Shown: positions 15,820 through 24,289, numbered from the stretch's first letter. The stretch: DNA of 64,000 nucleotides from Kumtagia yinganensis (GCF_040081985.1 NZ_JBEBMH010000002.1:62001-126000); one strand, 5' to 3'. Program-made: numbers and translations. Notes: generated by a model from the letters alone, not told the origin.

Positions 15820-17170
15820 GCCGCGTACGGCGAAGCCCGCCAGCCTCCTGTCTCAATGGTGGAGTGTCGGCACCATCCTTACCGATCGCCGCACGACTGG
15901 CCGCCACGGCAAAGTAGCCTGGGTTATCATCGAGCGCTTCATGCAGAAGCACGGCAGGGGCCGAGCGTCGGTGCGATTCATCGAAGCCGCGACTGGTCTG
16001 TCCAAGGGCATCATCATCAAGGCATGCCGGGAACTGGTCGAGTGGGGGTATTTTCAGCAGATAATTGGCGAGGGCACCCGACCGTCAGAATACATTCCTA
16101 GTTGGGCTAGTGTTTCACCCCTGTCGAACTCTAAGGCCATTGTCGCTAGTGTTCCACAGGAGTCGAACACTAGCGTTCCACATGACTCGAACGCTAGCGA
16201 GATTAGCGTTCCACCCATGTGCAACGAATCCTACTTACCTGAGCCTGCCGAAAGGCATGGCGTAAAGGTTAGTAGGAATGAAAATACCCTTGGCGCGCCT
16301 TCGGCGCCGCTTTCCGCGTGCCTATCGGCAGCGGACGCGGAGACGCCACGGGACCCGTTCGAAAAATTCTGGAGCGCATATCCGCGCAAGTACCAGAAGC
16401 CGAAGGCGAAGACGGCATGGGCCAAGGTGGCGCCCGACGCCGACAAGGCCGAGCGCATCATCATCGCGGCCGGCGCCTGGGCCGACCACTACACGGCCAA
16501 CCCTGTCGAGAAAAAGTGGATCCCGGCACCCGCGAACTGGCTGGCCGGAGAGCGTTACGACGAGGATATCCCCGAGGTGTATGTCGACCCGAAGCAGGCC
16601 GCTATAGCGAAGAAGAAGGACCGGCCGGCGAAGGCAAGGCCCAAGGCGTATACGAAGCCGACCGACGGCGTGGTCTACCCACGGCGCGAGTCGGTGACGA
16701 TATCGAACGCGTACCTGGACGATTACGATGGCACAAAGTGGCTCCACCTCGACCTCACGGAGGACGACGGGAAGAACCACGAATTCACCGTTACCATCGA
16801 GTCCTTGAATGAAGACGAGCAGATGAAAGGCCAGCGGACATTACGCCGTATATGTGAAGCAGCCGGCATCGATGCCCCTGACGATACCAGCGAGCTGATA
16901 GGCAAAAGCTTTGTGCGCGTTATGCCGAGTAAGTTCGCCCCCGACTTCGAATACGAGCCGCCGCCGTCCGCCGCCGCTGTGCAACGAGCGTTTTGGGGAC
17001 CGGACCTCGACTATGAATGGAAGCCGCCTGTGAAGCCGCCCCGGCCGCCCATGCCGCGATTCCTGGACAGAGTACGAATGTCGCCCTTCTCGAAAGACGA
17101 AGCCGACACCGCAGCCCGAGCCAAGGCATATGCGGCCGGATGCGCAGAGCAGGAAGAGGCCGCAGCATGA
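15806..17170 (+). CDS. Replication initiator, lambda O-like
   Basis: A 454-residue protein. Residues about 30-95 form a winged helix (KVAWVIIERFM, VRFIEAATGLSKGIIIKACRELVEWGYF) as in phage initiators. Residues 100-145 are a low-complexity linker with SVP-x-x-SN repeats, encoded by four 23-bp DNA iterons. Residues about 185-250 carry the FWSAYPRK / KAKTAWAKV / PAPANWLAGERY signature common in phage replication proteins. The C-terminal part is Pro-rich and charged. As in lambda O, the origin probably lies inside the gene. The ATG at 15806 was preferred over an upstream GTG. The next gene starts by ATGA overlap. Confidence 0.75.
   Translation: MTEAEPRTAKPASLLSQWWSVGTILTDRRTTGRHGKVAWVIIERFMQKHGRGRASVRFIEAATGLSKGIIIKACRELVEWGYFQQIIGEGTRPSEYIPSWASVSPLSNSKAIVASVPQESNTSVPHDSNASEISVPPMCNESYLPEPAERHGVKVSRNENTLGAPSAPLSACLSAADAETPRDPFEKFWSAYPRKYQKPKAKTAWAKVAPDADKAERIIIAAGAWADHYTANPVEKKWIPAPANWLAGERYDEDIPEVYVDPKQAAIAKKKDRPAKARPKAYTKPTDGVVYPRRESVTISNAYLDDYDGTKWLHLDLTEDDGKNHEFTVTIESLNEDEQMKGQRTLRRICEAAGIDAPDDTSELIGKSFVRVMPSKFAPDFEYEPPPSAAAVQRAFWGPDLDYEWKPPVKPPRPPMPRFLDRVRMSPFSKDEADTAARAKAYAAGCAEQEEAAA
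16107..16225 (+). repeat. Four 23-bp iterons, probable replication origin
   Basis: Copies at 16107-16129, 16146-16168, 16170-16192 and 16203-16225 follow CTAGYGTTYCAC, five variable bases, then TCGAAC (the last copy is more diverged: TT start, TGCAAC end). They lie in the linker-coding part of the replication gene and encode repeated SVP-x-x-SN peptides. Placement matches lambda-type origins inside the initiator gene. Confidence 0.75.
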
Positions 17171-17604
17171 ACGCCAAAGCCCGGAAGAACTTTCGGCAGG
17201 CAGTCATTGGCATCGCCCACGAAGTCGTATTCGATCTCAGCCAGGCGGCGGCACGGTACGTCGCGGACGCCAATCGCCCCGACCTGCTCGACCTAGCCGC
17301 AATCGCCCACGGCGCGCTTGTGGAGGGCGTCCCGCTTGAGATCGTGGGCAAGGGCGGACCCTACGCCACTCGCGCCCAGCGAGCCGCGTGGGCTGCCGGG
17401 CGGCTATGTGCGGCCTTGTATGCCATACCTCGCGCCTACGCCCTGGTTGATGAGCGCCGAGCCGCGGCGAGCCGGGAAGCAGTACTGGCTCGACGGGCGG
17501 AAGCCTACCGGATCGAGGCGAAGGCGGCGTGGCGTGCCGTACCCATCGACGTGCCGTTCCGGGAGCCGAAGCCGAATGCGCGGCTGGATTGGTTACTATC
17601 TTAG
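17167..17604 (+). CDS. Hypothetical protein downstream of replication gene
   Basis: A 145-residue Ala/Arg-rich, mostly helical protein (MNAKARKNFRQAV...), coupled to the replication gene by ATGA overlap. No family recognised. A role in replication is possible from its position only. Confidence 0.6.
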   Translation: MNAKARKNFRQAVIGIAHEVVFDLSQAAARYVADANRPDLLDLAAIAHGALVEGVPLEIVGKGGPYATRAQRAAWAAGRLCAALYAIPRAYALVDERRAAASREAVLARRAEAYRIEAKAAWRAVPIDVPFREPKPNARLDWLLS

Positions 17605-17640
17605 TGGAATTGATTTGACCGCAACCCGAGGGCAATGCGA

Positions 17641-17683
17641 AGAAAAGAGAACCGGGCGGGAGTCGCCAAACCGTCCGCCCGGT
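17641..17683 (-). terminator. Intrinsic terminator for the 37-aa gene
   Basis: ACCGGGCGG (17651-17659) pairs with CCGCCCGGT (17675-17683). On the minus strand the stem is followed by TCTCTTTTCTT. It lies just after the stop of the minus-strand small gene and also faces the end of the early operon. Confidence 0.8.
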
Positions 17684-17699
17684 CTCCGTAGGCGTCAGC

Positions 17700-17813
17700 C
17701 TACTTGCGCTTGATAGTCTCTACGACATGGGTAGCGGGTTTGTTCGTTGCGGTTTTCACCGTAGTGAACTGTCCACTACCTGCGTTGCGTCCAATCTTGG
17801 ATGACTTGGCCAT
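17700..17813 (-). CDS. 37-aa basic small protein
   Basis: A complete small gene: AAAGGAGGT at 17821-17829, 8-nt spacing to the ATG at 17813, 37 codons, then a stop and its own terminator. The product is basic (begins MAKSSKIGRNAGSGQF, ends VETIKRK). It resembles short conserved proteins I have seen in rhizobial accessory DNA. It is the only minus-strand gene between the early and late modules, where a regulator would be expected, but it has no DNA-binding motif. Confidence 0.75.
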   Translation of the reverse strand: MAKSSKIGRNAGSGQFTTVKTATNKPATHVVETIKRK

Positions 17814-18016
17814 TTCCATCACCTCCTTTCTGCCGACCGTATCGACTAAGAGATCATAGCAGAACAAACAGCGAATCTACAGACGGAACAGCCCGATACC
17901 CACATATTGTGGCCAATGTGGATAACTCACCAATTCATTGAGCTTTTCGGGCCGGCGTAGACATTTTTCTGCGAAATGGCGGTTTTTGGCATTCCTGTGG
18001 GGAGTATAATAGGAGG

Positions 18017-18198
18017 GTGTGAAAATTACCCCTCGCTCACCCGCGCCATCTATCCAGTTTGGAATAGTGGGCGAAGCATAATCATTACACTTTCTGCCCC
18101 GACGTAGACAGAACGGCATTTGGTGCGGTCTCAAACCTGCTCCGGAGCCGTAGTAGTAGCAGAGAATGTTCTCCAGCCGCCTCGCGCGGCTTTTTTTA
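18017..18198 (+). ncRNA. Candidate small RNA or attenuated leader
   Basis: A transcript starting a few bases after the TATAAT at 18005-18010 would run about 180 nt to the intrinsic terminator AGCCGC-loop-GCGGCT plus seven T (18175-18197), before the late regulator gene at 18239. It could be a free small RNA or an attenuated leader of the late operon. No family recognised. Confidence 0.3.
18175..18198 (+). terminator. Intrinsic terminator upstream of the late operon
   Basis: A six-pair GC stem (18175-18180 with 18186-18191) and seven T. It lies 41 bp before the HTH gene, so it must be read through, or the gene must be started from a promoter within 18198-18238. Confidence 0.7.
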
Positions 18199-18238
18199 AA
18201 CCTCATCAAACTTACACTAGCAAGAAAAGAGGCGCGCC

Positions 18239-18643
18239 ATGCGCTACGCTTTGCGCGACCTGTCGCGCGAGGACGCTGCCCGTGCGGCCGGCGTCCCGAT
18301 CAACACATTAGACGTTTGGGTGCACCGCTACCACGTAGGCGGCAAGCGTGGCAGCGCCAGGCTGTTTTCGCCTAGGGACGTCGCCATCATCGCCAACGCC
18401 CGCAAGTTGGAGCGCGCCGGCCTCGCCGTGCCGGAAGCCCTCCGGGTGCTGGAGCAAGCCCTGCACGACCCGCCGGAAGCCGACACGATCCTGGTTATCG
18501 AGGACGGCCAGCCGCGGCGTGTGCGAGGCGATTTCAACCTGGCCGCATCGAATGCGGAGAGCGTCACCTGTTTGTGGATTGGCCACATTGCCGATCACGT
18601 AATCTCAAAATTGGAGGCGCCGCGTGTGGCCATTCAAAACTAA
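18239..18643 (+). CDS. MerR-like helix-turn-helix regulator
   Basis: A 134-residue protein. The N-terminal half is MerR-like: DAARAAGVPINTLDVWVHRYHVGG, then a wing SARLFSPRDVAIIANARKLERAGL, typical of HTH proteins opening phage late modules. The C-terminal half is not recognised. GAGG lies 6 nt upstream. It overlaps the portal gene by 20 bp, so it is expressed with the head genes; a terminase-type DNA-binding role cannot be excluded. Confidence 0.65.
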   Translation: MRYALRDLSREDAARAAGVPINTLDVWVHRYHVGGKRGSARLFSPRDVAIIANARKLERAGLAVPEALRVLEQALHDPPEADTILVIEDGQPRRVRGDFNLAASNAESVTCLWIGHIADHVISKLEAPRVAIQN

Positions 18644-19844
18644 GCCGGCGCCGATAGAGCAGAAGAGCCTGCAAACCGACGAAGAACTATTGGCGCTGCT
18701 CGGCGGCGGCTTGGGTGGCTGCAGCACTATTAGTCGCGCTCAGGCATTCACTGTGCCCGCCGTCCAAAACGCTATCAAGCTCATTTCCGAGTCGGTGGCG
18801 CTGGCACACCTGAGCGTCAAGCGACGCGTAGGCGAAGAGGAAGTCGATGTCCCCGAACACCCCGCTCTCGCGCTACTGCGCGGCCAGGTGAATGGATGGA
18901 CGTCGGGATACGAGTTCCTCCGAGACCTCGTTGTCCAGGCCTTGTCGCAGGATGCGGGCGGCCTGGCCTACGCCAATAAGGTCAACGGTGAAGTTCGCGA
19001 GATCATCCGTTACGACTCCGGCATCCTCGCGGTCGCCTATAGCTCCGACGGGACTGGTGAACCGATCTTCCGAATCTCCGGGAAGGTCATCCCCTCTGCG
19101 AACGCGATCCACGTCCGCGGGCCGTTCCAGCGGTGTCCTCTATCTCTCGCTGCCGACGCCATCACGGCGGCCAAGACGATGGAGTCCTATGTCGTAAACT
19201 TCTGGCAGCAGAGCGCCCGGCCGGGGGGCGTGATCAGTAGCCCGAAGGCGATCGGCGAGGCCGGTGTAACGAAAATGCTCGCCGGCTGGAAAGCCGCATT
19301 TGGGGGCGCCGAGAAGGCCGGGCGGACGGCCATCCTCTATGACGGCGCGACCTGGCAGCAAATGACCATGACGTCCGTCGACGCTCAATTGCTAGAACTT
19401 CGGAAGTTCCAGCTCTCGGAAATTGCCAGAGCGTTCGGCATTCCGCAGCACATGCTGGGAGTGCTTGAGAGAGCAACATGGGGCAACTACAGCCAGGCCG
19501 CGAAAGAGTATCTAACCGCCACCGTGTTGCCGTGGATGCGGGCGGTGGAGTCGGCTCTCGATAGAGCGCTGCTGACCGATGAAGAGCGCGCCGACCACTT
19601 CTTCCGCTTCGACCTGGACGACTTCAGCCAAGGCAGTTTGACCGAGCGCGCGACTGCCATCAACGGCCTGATTACCAGCCGCACCATTTCGCCGAACGAA
19701 GGCCGCAACTGGCTTGGCCTGCAACCGCGCGAGGGCGGCGATGAGTATGCGAACCCGAACACGGGCAGCAGTCAGCCTGACGCGACACCCGCGGCTCCCA
19801 CGCCGGATAACGACAATATCGAACCTGAGAAAGAAGCCGCATGA
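18624..19844 (+). CDS. Phage portal protein (HK97 family)
   Basis: A 406-residue portal. Recognisable blocks: VPAVQNAIKLISESVA near residue 45, FWQQSARPGGVI, FQLSEIARAFGIPQHMLG and the late LTERATAINGLITSRTISPNEGRNWLGL. It forms the dodecameric channel at the capsid vertex for DNA entry and exit. It starts at GTG 18624 after GGAGG and is coupled to the next gene by ATGA. Length is typical for the family. Confidence 0.92.
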   Translation: MWPFKTKPAPIEQKSLQTDEELLALLGGGLGGCSTISRAQAFTVPAVQNAIKLISESVALAHLSVKRRVGEEEVDVPEHPALALLRGQVNGWTSGYEFLRDLVVQALSQDAGGLAYANKVNGEVREIIRYDSGILAVAYSSDGTGEPIFRISGKVIPSANAIHVRGPFQRCPLSLAADAITAAKTMESYVVNFWQQSARPGGVISSPKAIGEAGVTKMLAGWKAAFGGAEKAGRTAILYDGATWQQMTMTSVDAQLLELRKFQLSEIARAFGIPQHMLGVLERATWGNYSQAAKEYLTATVLPWMRAVESALDRALLTDEERADHFFRFDLDDFSQGSLTERATAINGLITSRTISPNEGRNWLGLQPREGGDEYANPNTGSSQPDATPAAPTPDNDNIEPEKEAA

Positions 19845-20287
19845 CGGTGAACTATGTGACTGCGACCTTCGACGGAAAGAAGCGGCGTTTTGAACTACGC
19901 CGCCACCGCATCGCAGCGTTGGAGCGCGCAATGCGGTGGGGCGCCAAGCAGGAAGACGTGGAGATGGGCGCTTCGGCATATGCCGCAATGCGCCGCTTTC
20001 ATAAGGGCGGATGGACTGCCGACGATATAGAATTGACGTTCGCCTATGCCGGCGAAACGCCATCGCCGAACGAGGCCATGTTCGCGAAAATGGCCAAGGC
20101 AGCCCGCCTAGCTGGCCACGACCTCAACGGCGACGACGCTAAACTATTCAATCCCATGCCAGCCATCGAGCGCGACGGGCACGCTGCTTACGCGGCCCTC
20201 GCAGAGACGATTTTGCGCGCCGCGTTGATGGGCATTGAGGATGATGAAGCAGAGTTCGACAGCTTTAAGCAGAAGGCTGCGGCATAG
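19841..20287 (+). CDS. Small protein, GTA/tail-chaperone-like
   Basis: A 148-residue protein. Its N-terminal part (begins MTVNYVTATFDGKKRRFELR) resembles short phage or gene-transfer-agent proteins of the tail-assembly-chaperone type, which begin with a beta-hairpin followed by a regular helix pattern. The position between portal and protease is unusual for such a chaperone, so the assignment is tentative. It is coupled to both neighbours (ATGA; 1-bp overlap). Confidence 0.45.
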   Translation: MTVNYVTATFDGKKRRFELRRHRIAALERAMRWGAKQEDVEMGASAYAAMRRFHKGGWTADDIELTFAYAGETPSPNEAMFAKMAKAARLAGHDLNGDDAKLFNPMPAIERDGHAAYAALAETILRAALMGIEDDEAEFDSFKQKAAA

Positions 20288-20787
20288 TGGAACGCCTCTT
20301 TATTGAAACCAAGTTCGCCGCGGCTGATACCGGCGAAATCGAGGGGCTAGCGTGGCCGTTCGGCACGCCCGACCGTGTTGGCGACGTCATCGAAAAAGGC
20401 GCCTTTGCCGACGCTAACCTGCCCCTGCCTATGCTTTTTGGGCACGACGGTAACGACCCGCTCGGCTCGTGGTCGGAGGCCGTAGAGGCAGCCGATGGAC
20501 TACGGCTTAAGGGGCGCTTGTTAGTCGGTGAGGTGCGGCGTGCAGACGAAGTGCATGCCCTCGTTAAGTCTGGAGCCGTACGCGGCATAAGCATCGGCTT
20601 CATCACTAGGAAGCATGTCGCTCGTAAGGGCGGCGGGCGCAGCATCTCTAAATTGGAATTGCTGGAGGCGTCGTTAGTGACGATCCCCATGCATCCCGGC
20701 GCGCGGGTTACCAGCGCAAAATCTGCCGTTCGCGCGATTCAATTGGCGGCAGCTATCAACAGGACGGCGCAAGCCCTCCGTACCTAA
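20287..20787 (+). CDS. Prohead protease (HK97 / U35 family)
   Basis: A 166-residue serine protease that cleaves the capsid scaffold domain during maturation. The catalytic pair is visible as the His of MLFGHDGNDPLG and the Ser of VRGISIGF, with the family's starting block IEGLAWPFGTPDRVGDVIEKGAF. GTG start at 20287. It lies directly upstream of the capsid gene, as expected. Confidence 0.9.
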   Translation: MERLFIETKFAAADTGEIEGLAWPFGTPDRVGDVIEKGAFADANLPLPMLFGHDGNDPLGSWSEAVEAADGLRLKGRLLVGEVRRADEVHALVKSGAVRGISIGFITRKHVARKGGGRSISKLELLEASLVTIPMHPGARVTSAKSAVRAIQLAAAINRTAQALRT

Positions 20788-20803
20788 ACTAGGATCCTAC
20801 TAC

Positions 20804-22006
20804 ATGAATTTTCATAACGCTGCCCTTGAGTACAAGGGCGACGAAGACGACGCGTCCAACATCGTCACCAAGGCTCTCGCCGATCTTCAGAAGACGGTCG
20901 ACGATCGACTTAAGGTCATTGAGACCAAGACCGCGGCTAATGACAATGTCAAACTTGTTGATCGCCTCGACAAGCTTGAGACCAAGCTGAACCGCCCGGC
21001 CGGCACCAAGACCGACAATGACGAGCAGATCGAAATCGAGCGCAAGGCGCTCATCTCGCTCATGCGCACCGGACTGGACGCCGAGATCAAGGCGGCATCG
21101 TCGGACAGCGACCCGGCCGGCGGCTATTTCGTGCTGCCGACTATCGACCTGACCATCCGCAACTTGATGACCGATCTATCGCCGCTTCGCGGCCTGGCCG
21201 AAGTCGTCACGATCTCGACCGACCGATACGAGCGTTTCTATTCCAAGAGCGCGCGTGGTGCGCAGTGGGTGTCCGAACGTGACAGCCGTCCGCAGGACAC
21301 GGCCCGTCCGGAACTCATCAAGCATAGCTACCCGGTGTCGGAACTCTATGCGGCGCCGGCAGCTACCCGTCATCTACTCGATGACGCGGCCACCGACATT
21401 GCATCCTGGCTGGTCAACGATGCCACCCACGACTTCGCAGAGACCGAAGGCGAGGCATTCCTTGAAGGCGATGGTGTGGAAGGAAAGCCGCGCGGCCTGC
21501 TCGACTATCCGACGCTTGCCACGAAGGACTTCACCCGCGCCTGGGGCAATTATCAGTACATCGCCGCCGGCCATGCTTCGGCGCCGACCGATGCAAACCT
21601 CGTTACGGCGTGCATCAACATCGTGGCCAAGTTGCGCAAGCCCTATAAGCCGAACGCGACCTGGCTGATGAACTCGACCACGGCGGCGCGCCTTATGGCG
21701 ATCGTCGACGAGAATGGCCGCCGTCTCTGGGCACCCACCGGCAACCTCATCGAGGGCGTCGAGCACCCGCTTCTCGGCTACCGTGTCGAGATCGACGAAA
21801 ACATGCCCGACATCGGCGAGAACACCTTCCCGATCGCCTTCGGCGATTTCCGACAGGGCTACGTCATCGTCGATCGCCAGGGCGTTCGCATCAACCGTGA
21901 TGAACTCACGGTCAAAGGCCGCGTGATCTTCGATGTCTACAAACGGGTAGGCGGCGGCGCGGGCGATTTCAACGCCATCAAGTTCATCAAGATTGCGGCA
22001 TCGTAA
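20804..22006 (+). CDS. Major capsid protein (HK97 fold)
   Basis: A 400-residue HK97-type capsid protein. Residues about 1-95 are a charged coiled-coil delta domain removed by the protease. The mature part starts near ASSDSDPAGGYFVLPTI and includes FLEGDGVEGKPRGLL and LLGYRVEIDENMPDIGENTFPIAFGDFRQGYVI, the classic family blocks. Full length and intact. Confidence 0.94.
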   Translation: MNFHNAALEYKGDEDDASNIVTKALADLQKTVDDRLKVIETKTAANDNVKLVDRLDKLETKLNRPAGTKTDNDEQIEIERKALISLMRTGLDAEIKAASSDSDPAGGYFVLPTIDLTIRNLMTDLSPLRGLAEVVTISTDRYERFYSKSARGAQWVSERDSRPQDTARPELIKHSYPVSELYAAPAATRHLLDDAATDIASWLVNDATHDFAETEGEAFLEGDGVEGKPRGLLDYPTLATKDFTRAWGNYQYIAAGHASAPTDANLVTACINIVAKLRKPYKPNATWLMNSTTAARLMAIVDENGRRLWAPTGNLIEGVEHPLLGYRVEIDENMPDIGENTFPIAFGDFRQGYVIVDRQGVRINRDELTVKGRVIFDVYKRVGGGAGDFNAIKFIKIAAS

Positions 22007-22016
22007 GGAGGCCACC

Positions 22017-22406
22017 ATGCGGAAAGACAGCTATTCGAACAGTAACGTCGTGGCCTCCCTGGTCCCGGCCGTGCAGGCGGCGACCCTCAAGGGATCGACC
22101 GTCGACACCAAGGGTTACGGTTCGGCCCTGCTCATCGTCAACACCGGCGCCATTGTCGGCGCTGGCGACTACGTGGTCACCATGGAGCACAGCGACACAA
22201 CCACGGACGGCGATTTCGTCACGGTTCCGACCGCCGACAAGATCGGCACCCTGCCGGCCACGCTGGTTGCCAGCACGGTTTATCGGCAGGCATATATCGC
22301 AGAGAAGCGATATCTCCGGGCCGTCATCACCAAGACGGGCGGAACCAGCATTGCAGCCGGCGCCGTATTCCAGCTCGGCATGCCGCATCTGGCACCCGTA
22401 GCTTAA
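22017..22406 (+). CDS. Small head protein, possible decoration protein
   Basis: A 129-residue, probably beta-rich protein with many Thr, Val and Gly. AAGGAGG lies 5 nt before the ATG and 11 bp after the capsid gene. The place and composition fit a head decoration or head-fibre protein; no catalytic motif is seen. It is followed by a strong terminator. Confidence 0.55.
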   Translation: MRKDSYSNSNVVASLVPAVQAATLKGSTVDTKGYGSALLIVNTGAIVGAGDYVVTMEHSDTTTDGDFVTVPTADKIGTLPATLVASTVYRQAYIAEKRYLRAVITKTGGTSIAAGAVFQLGMPHLAPVA

Positions 22407-22579
22407 CACCATCGGGCGCGTCATAATGCGGGCACGATTACTCGCCTTCCAAGAGCGAGGGATCAGCGGGCTTGTCCAACAACGATAGAGCAATGCGGGC
22501 GCCCAAAACGATCTTCAATGCCGTACAATTGCTCAAAGTCCAGACGCTAGCCGTTAACCTATAGCGGCGAAGGCATCAT

Positions 22580-22614
22580 GCGGACGGTATGCGGGACGCT
22601 ACCGTCCGCCTTTT
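22580..22614 (+). terminator. Intrinsic terminator after the capsid genes
   Basis: GCGGACGGTA (22580-22589) pairs perfectly with TACCGTCCGC (22600-22609), followed by CTTTT. It divides the portal-capsid unit from the HNH/connector unit. Confidence 0.85.
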
Positions 22615-22623
22615 CGTTGATTC

Positions 22624-22650
22624 AAAAAAAGAGGACGCCGAAGCGCCCTC
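22624..22650 (-). terminator. Intrinsic terminator of the 40-aa minus-strand gene
   Basis: On the minus strand: GAGGGCGC, TTCG loop, GCGTCCTC, then seven T. It ends the small gene at 22667-22789 and sits back to back with the capsid operon terminator. Confidence 0.85.
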
Positions 22651-22666
22651 TCAAACTTAAATTTAC

Positions 22667-22789
22667 CTAATGCTTTCTGTTCGCTTTCTTTCTGACTCCT
22701 TTCTTTTGGAATATGTTTGCAATTCCACGGGCTACTGAAATGCCCGCACGGACTATAACAAGTATACTAGCTAGATCTTCGATCTCCAT
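22667..22789 (-). CDS. 40-aa small protein, acidic head and basic tail
   Basis: A minus-strand gene with AGGAG 8 nt before the ATG at 22789, 40 codons and its own terminator. The product starts MEIEDLASILVIVRAG (a short hydrophobic segment) and ends with a run of Lys/Arg (QKKGVRKKANRKH). It may be membrane-active or bind nucleic acid. It runs against the late genes, in a region with lower GC. Confidence 0.65.
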   Translation of the reverse strand: MEIEDLASILVIVRAGISVARGIANIFQKKGVRKKANRKH

Positions 22790-22947
22790 TTCCATTACTC
22801 CTGTAGATGACTGTTTCGATCATATTTCACCTCATTCACTTGGGGTGACTGGACAAACGGCTGGCCGGTGAATTCCGGCAGACGCGCCACGCCCCTTATA
22901 CCACAATCCGAGTCCAATAGCTAACGCTGCGTAAGCGGGGAGTGTTG

Positions 22948-23295
22948 ATGCCCAATCGCATAACCGCATGCGGGTGTAGCGTGCCCAAAGGCATGCGTTG
23001 CGTCCATGAGCAGGCGCGAACTAAGCAACGCCAACAGGCCAACGACGTGGCACGCGGTAGCGCGGCTAGTCGTGGCTACGACAGCAAGTGGGCACGCGAG
23101 AGCAAGGCGTATCTGGCGGCCCTAGGCGACCCGCTGTGTGCATGCGGCTGCGGCAGGCCGGCAGACATGGTCGACCACCGCATTGCCCCGAAGGGCGACA
23201 TAAAACTGTTTTGGGATCGCAACAACTGGCAGCCGTATAACGGTGCCTGCAATCGTCGGAAGAACATTAGGACCGAAGGCGGGTTTGGTCGCTAG
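22948..23295 (+). CDS. HNH endonuclease
   Basis: A 115-residue HNH nuclease. CACGCGRPADMVDHRIAPKGD holds a Cys pair and the DH motif, and FWDRNNWQPYNGACNRRKN gives the N and final Cys. HNH proteins next to terminase genes help packaging by cutting DNA in many HK97-like phages and in capsid-forming satellites. ATG 22948 has GGGGAG 5 nt upstream. Confidence 0.88.
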   Translation: MPNRITACGCSVPKGMRCVHEQARTKQRQQANDVARGSAASRGYDSKWARESKAYLAALGDPLCACGCGRPADMVDHRIAPKGDIKLFWDRNNWQPYNGACNRRKNIRTEGGFGR

Positions 23296-23450
23296 TCTTT
23301 CAGCGCCTTCAATGCTTTTCTTATGTTATCTTCCGCGAAACCTATGTCATAGAGAGCACGGTCAGCGTTACCGCGCTTTATGTTGGCCTCGCAATCCTGA
23401 ACATCGTTCAGTGCTTTCTTTAGCACTTTGACTACTTCGTCTCGGTCCAT
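23292..23450 (-). CDS. 52-aa helical small protein
   Basis: A minus-strand gene with GGAGG 6 nt before the ATG at 23450. The 52-residue product is a charged amphipathic helix pair (begins MDRDEVVKVLKKALNDVQD, ends KALKALKD). It converges with the HNH gene with a 4-bp stop overlap. Function unknown; it runs against the late operon. Confidence 0.65.
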   Translation of the reverse strand: MDRDEVVKVLKKALNDVQDCEANIKRGNADRALYDIGFAEDNIRKALKALKD

Positions 23451-23571
23451 CGTTGGCCTCCGCTCGCGCCACCATCGCACGACCGGGGGCGGGTCGGCAA
23501 CTTTGCCCTCGTGACGGGAGACCACCCGCCGCGAACAATTCGCAATTCTCCTTAAATAGGAATTTGAACCC

Positions 23572-23889
23572 ATGGCTATCGTCACGCTTGACGAGCAGAA
23601 AGCACACCTCGGCGTGACGTTGGACAACGACGACGCCCTCATTACCCAGCAAATTGATGCGGCGCAGGCGCATCTCGAGTCCCTATTCGGCTACGTCATT
23701 GAGACAGAGTTTCCCGACGGGGCACCGGCCGACATCGTTGGCGCGGTCAAGATGCTTGCCGCCCACTACTACGAGAACAGAGAGGCCAGCGTCGTCGGCG
23801 TGTCCGTAAACGAGCTACCGCTAGGCGTGTGGAGCGTCGTAACGGAGCGGCGAGCCTACAGTTTTGGGTATATCGATGGCGAAGAGTAG
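23572..23889 (+). CDS. Head-tail connector (gp6-like)
   Basis: A 105-residue helical adaptor of the HK97 gp6 / Phage_connect family: VTLDEQKAHLGVTLDNDDALITQQIDAA... at the N-terminus and VKMLAAHYYENRE in the middle are characteristic. It forms a ring below the portal. It overlaps the gp10 gene by 14 bp. Confidence 0.88.
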   Translation: MAIVTLDEQKAHLGVTLDNDDALITQQIDAAQAHLESLFGYVIETEFPDGAPADIVGAVKMLAAHYYENREASVVGVSVNELPLGVWSVVTERRAYSFGYIDGEE

Positions 23890-24289
23890 AGACCTTATCT
23901 CCGTCCAGCGTGCCTTTGCCGCCATCCCGAAGGCCGCCCGCAAGGTGATCGACAAGGCGCTCCAACAGGGCGCGGACGAAATGGTGGCGCGTATGAAGTA
24001 CCTGGCGCCCGTGGACGACGAGGACGGCGGAGAATTGCTGGACTCCATCCGCAAGGAACCGGGACCGGACCCGTTGTCCATCACGGTTACGGCGGGCGGG
24101 CCGACGACTACGAGGCAGACCGAGCGCGGGCCATACGACTATTCGCTGGCCGCCGAGTATGGACGTCAAGGCGAAGGTGGCGAAGCGCAGCCGTTCTTTT
24201 GGCCATCCGTCAACACGACGAAAAAGCGTGTCCGGCGGCGTGTCGACCGCGCGATTAGCAAGGCCGTAAAGGAGGCTTGGAGTGAGTGA
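23876..24289 (+). CDS. HK97 gp10-like head-tail joining protein
   Basis: A 137-residue protein of the HK97 gp10 family: KAARKVIDKALQQGADEMVARMKYLAPVDDEDG...LLDSI is diagnostic, as is the aromatic AEYGRQGEGGEAQPFFWP block. It helps join head and tail. Start at 23876 within the preceding gene. Confidence 0.88.
   Translation: MAKSRDLISVQRAFAAIPKAARKVIDKALQQGADEMVARMKYLAPVDDEDGGELLDSIRKEPGPDPLSITVTAGGPTTTRQTERGPYDYSLAAEYGRQGEGGEAQPFFWPSVNTTKKRVRRRVDRAISKAVKEAWSE

Larger units (their letters stand above)
17830..18238. other. Control region between early and late modules
   Basis: No protein gene supported. It includes a TATAAT at 18005-18010 preceded by a T-rich -35 region, a hairpin plus T7 at 18175-18197, and a small inverted repeat around 17910 (CCACAT / ATGTGG). 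This is the natural site for late promoter control. Confidence 0.5.

Noticed and set aside
17877..18209. Minus-strand 110-codon frame in the control region of the element
   Set aside because: No ribosome site, odd Cys/Tyr/Arg-rich composition, and it overlaps the probable promoter and terminator.
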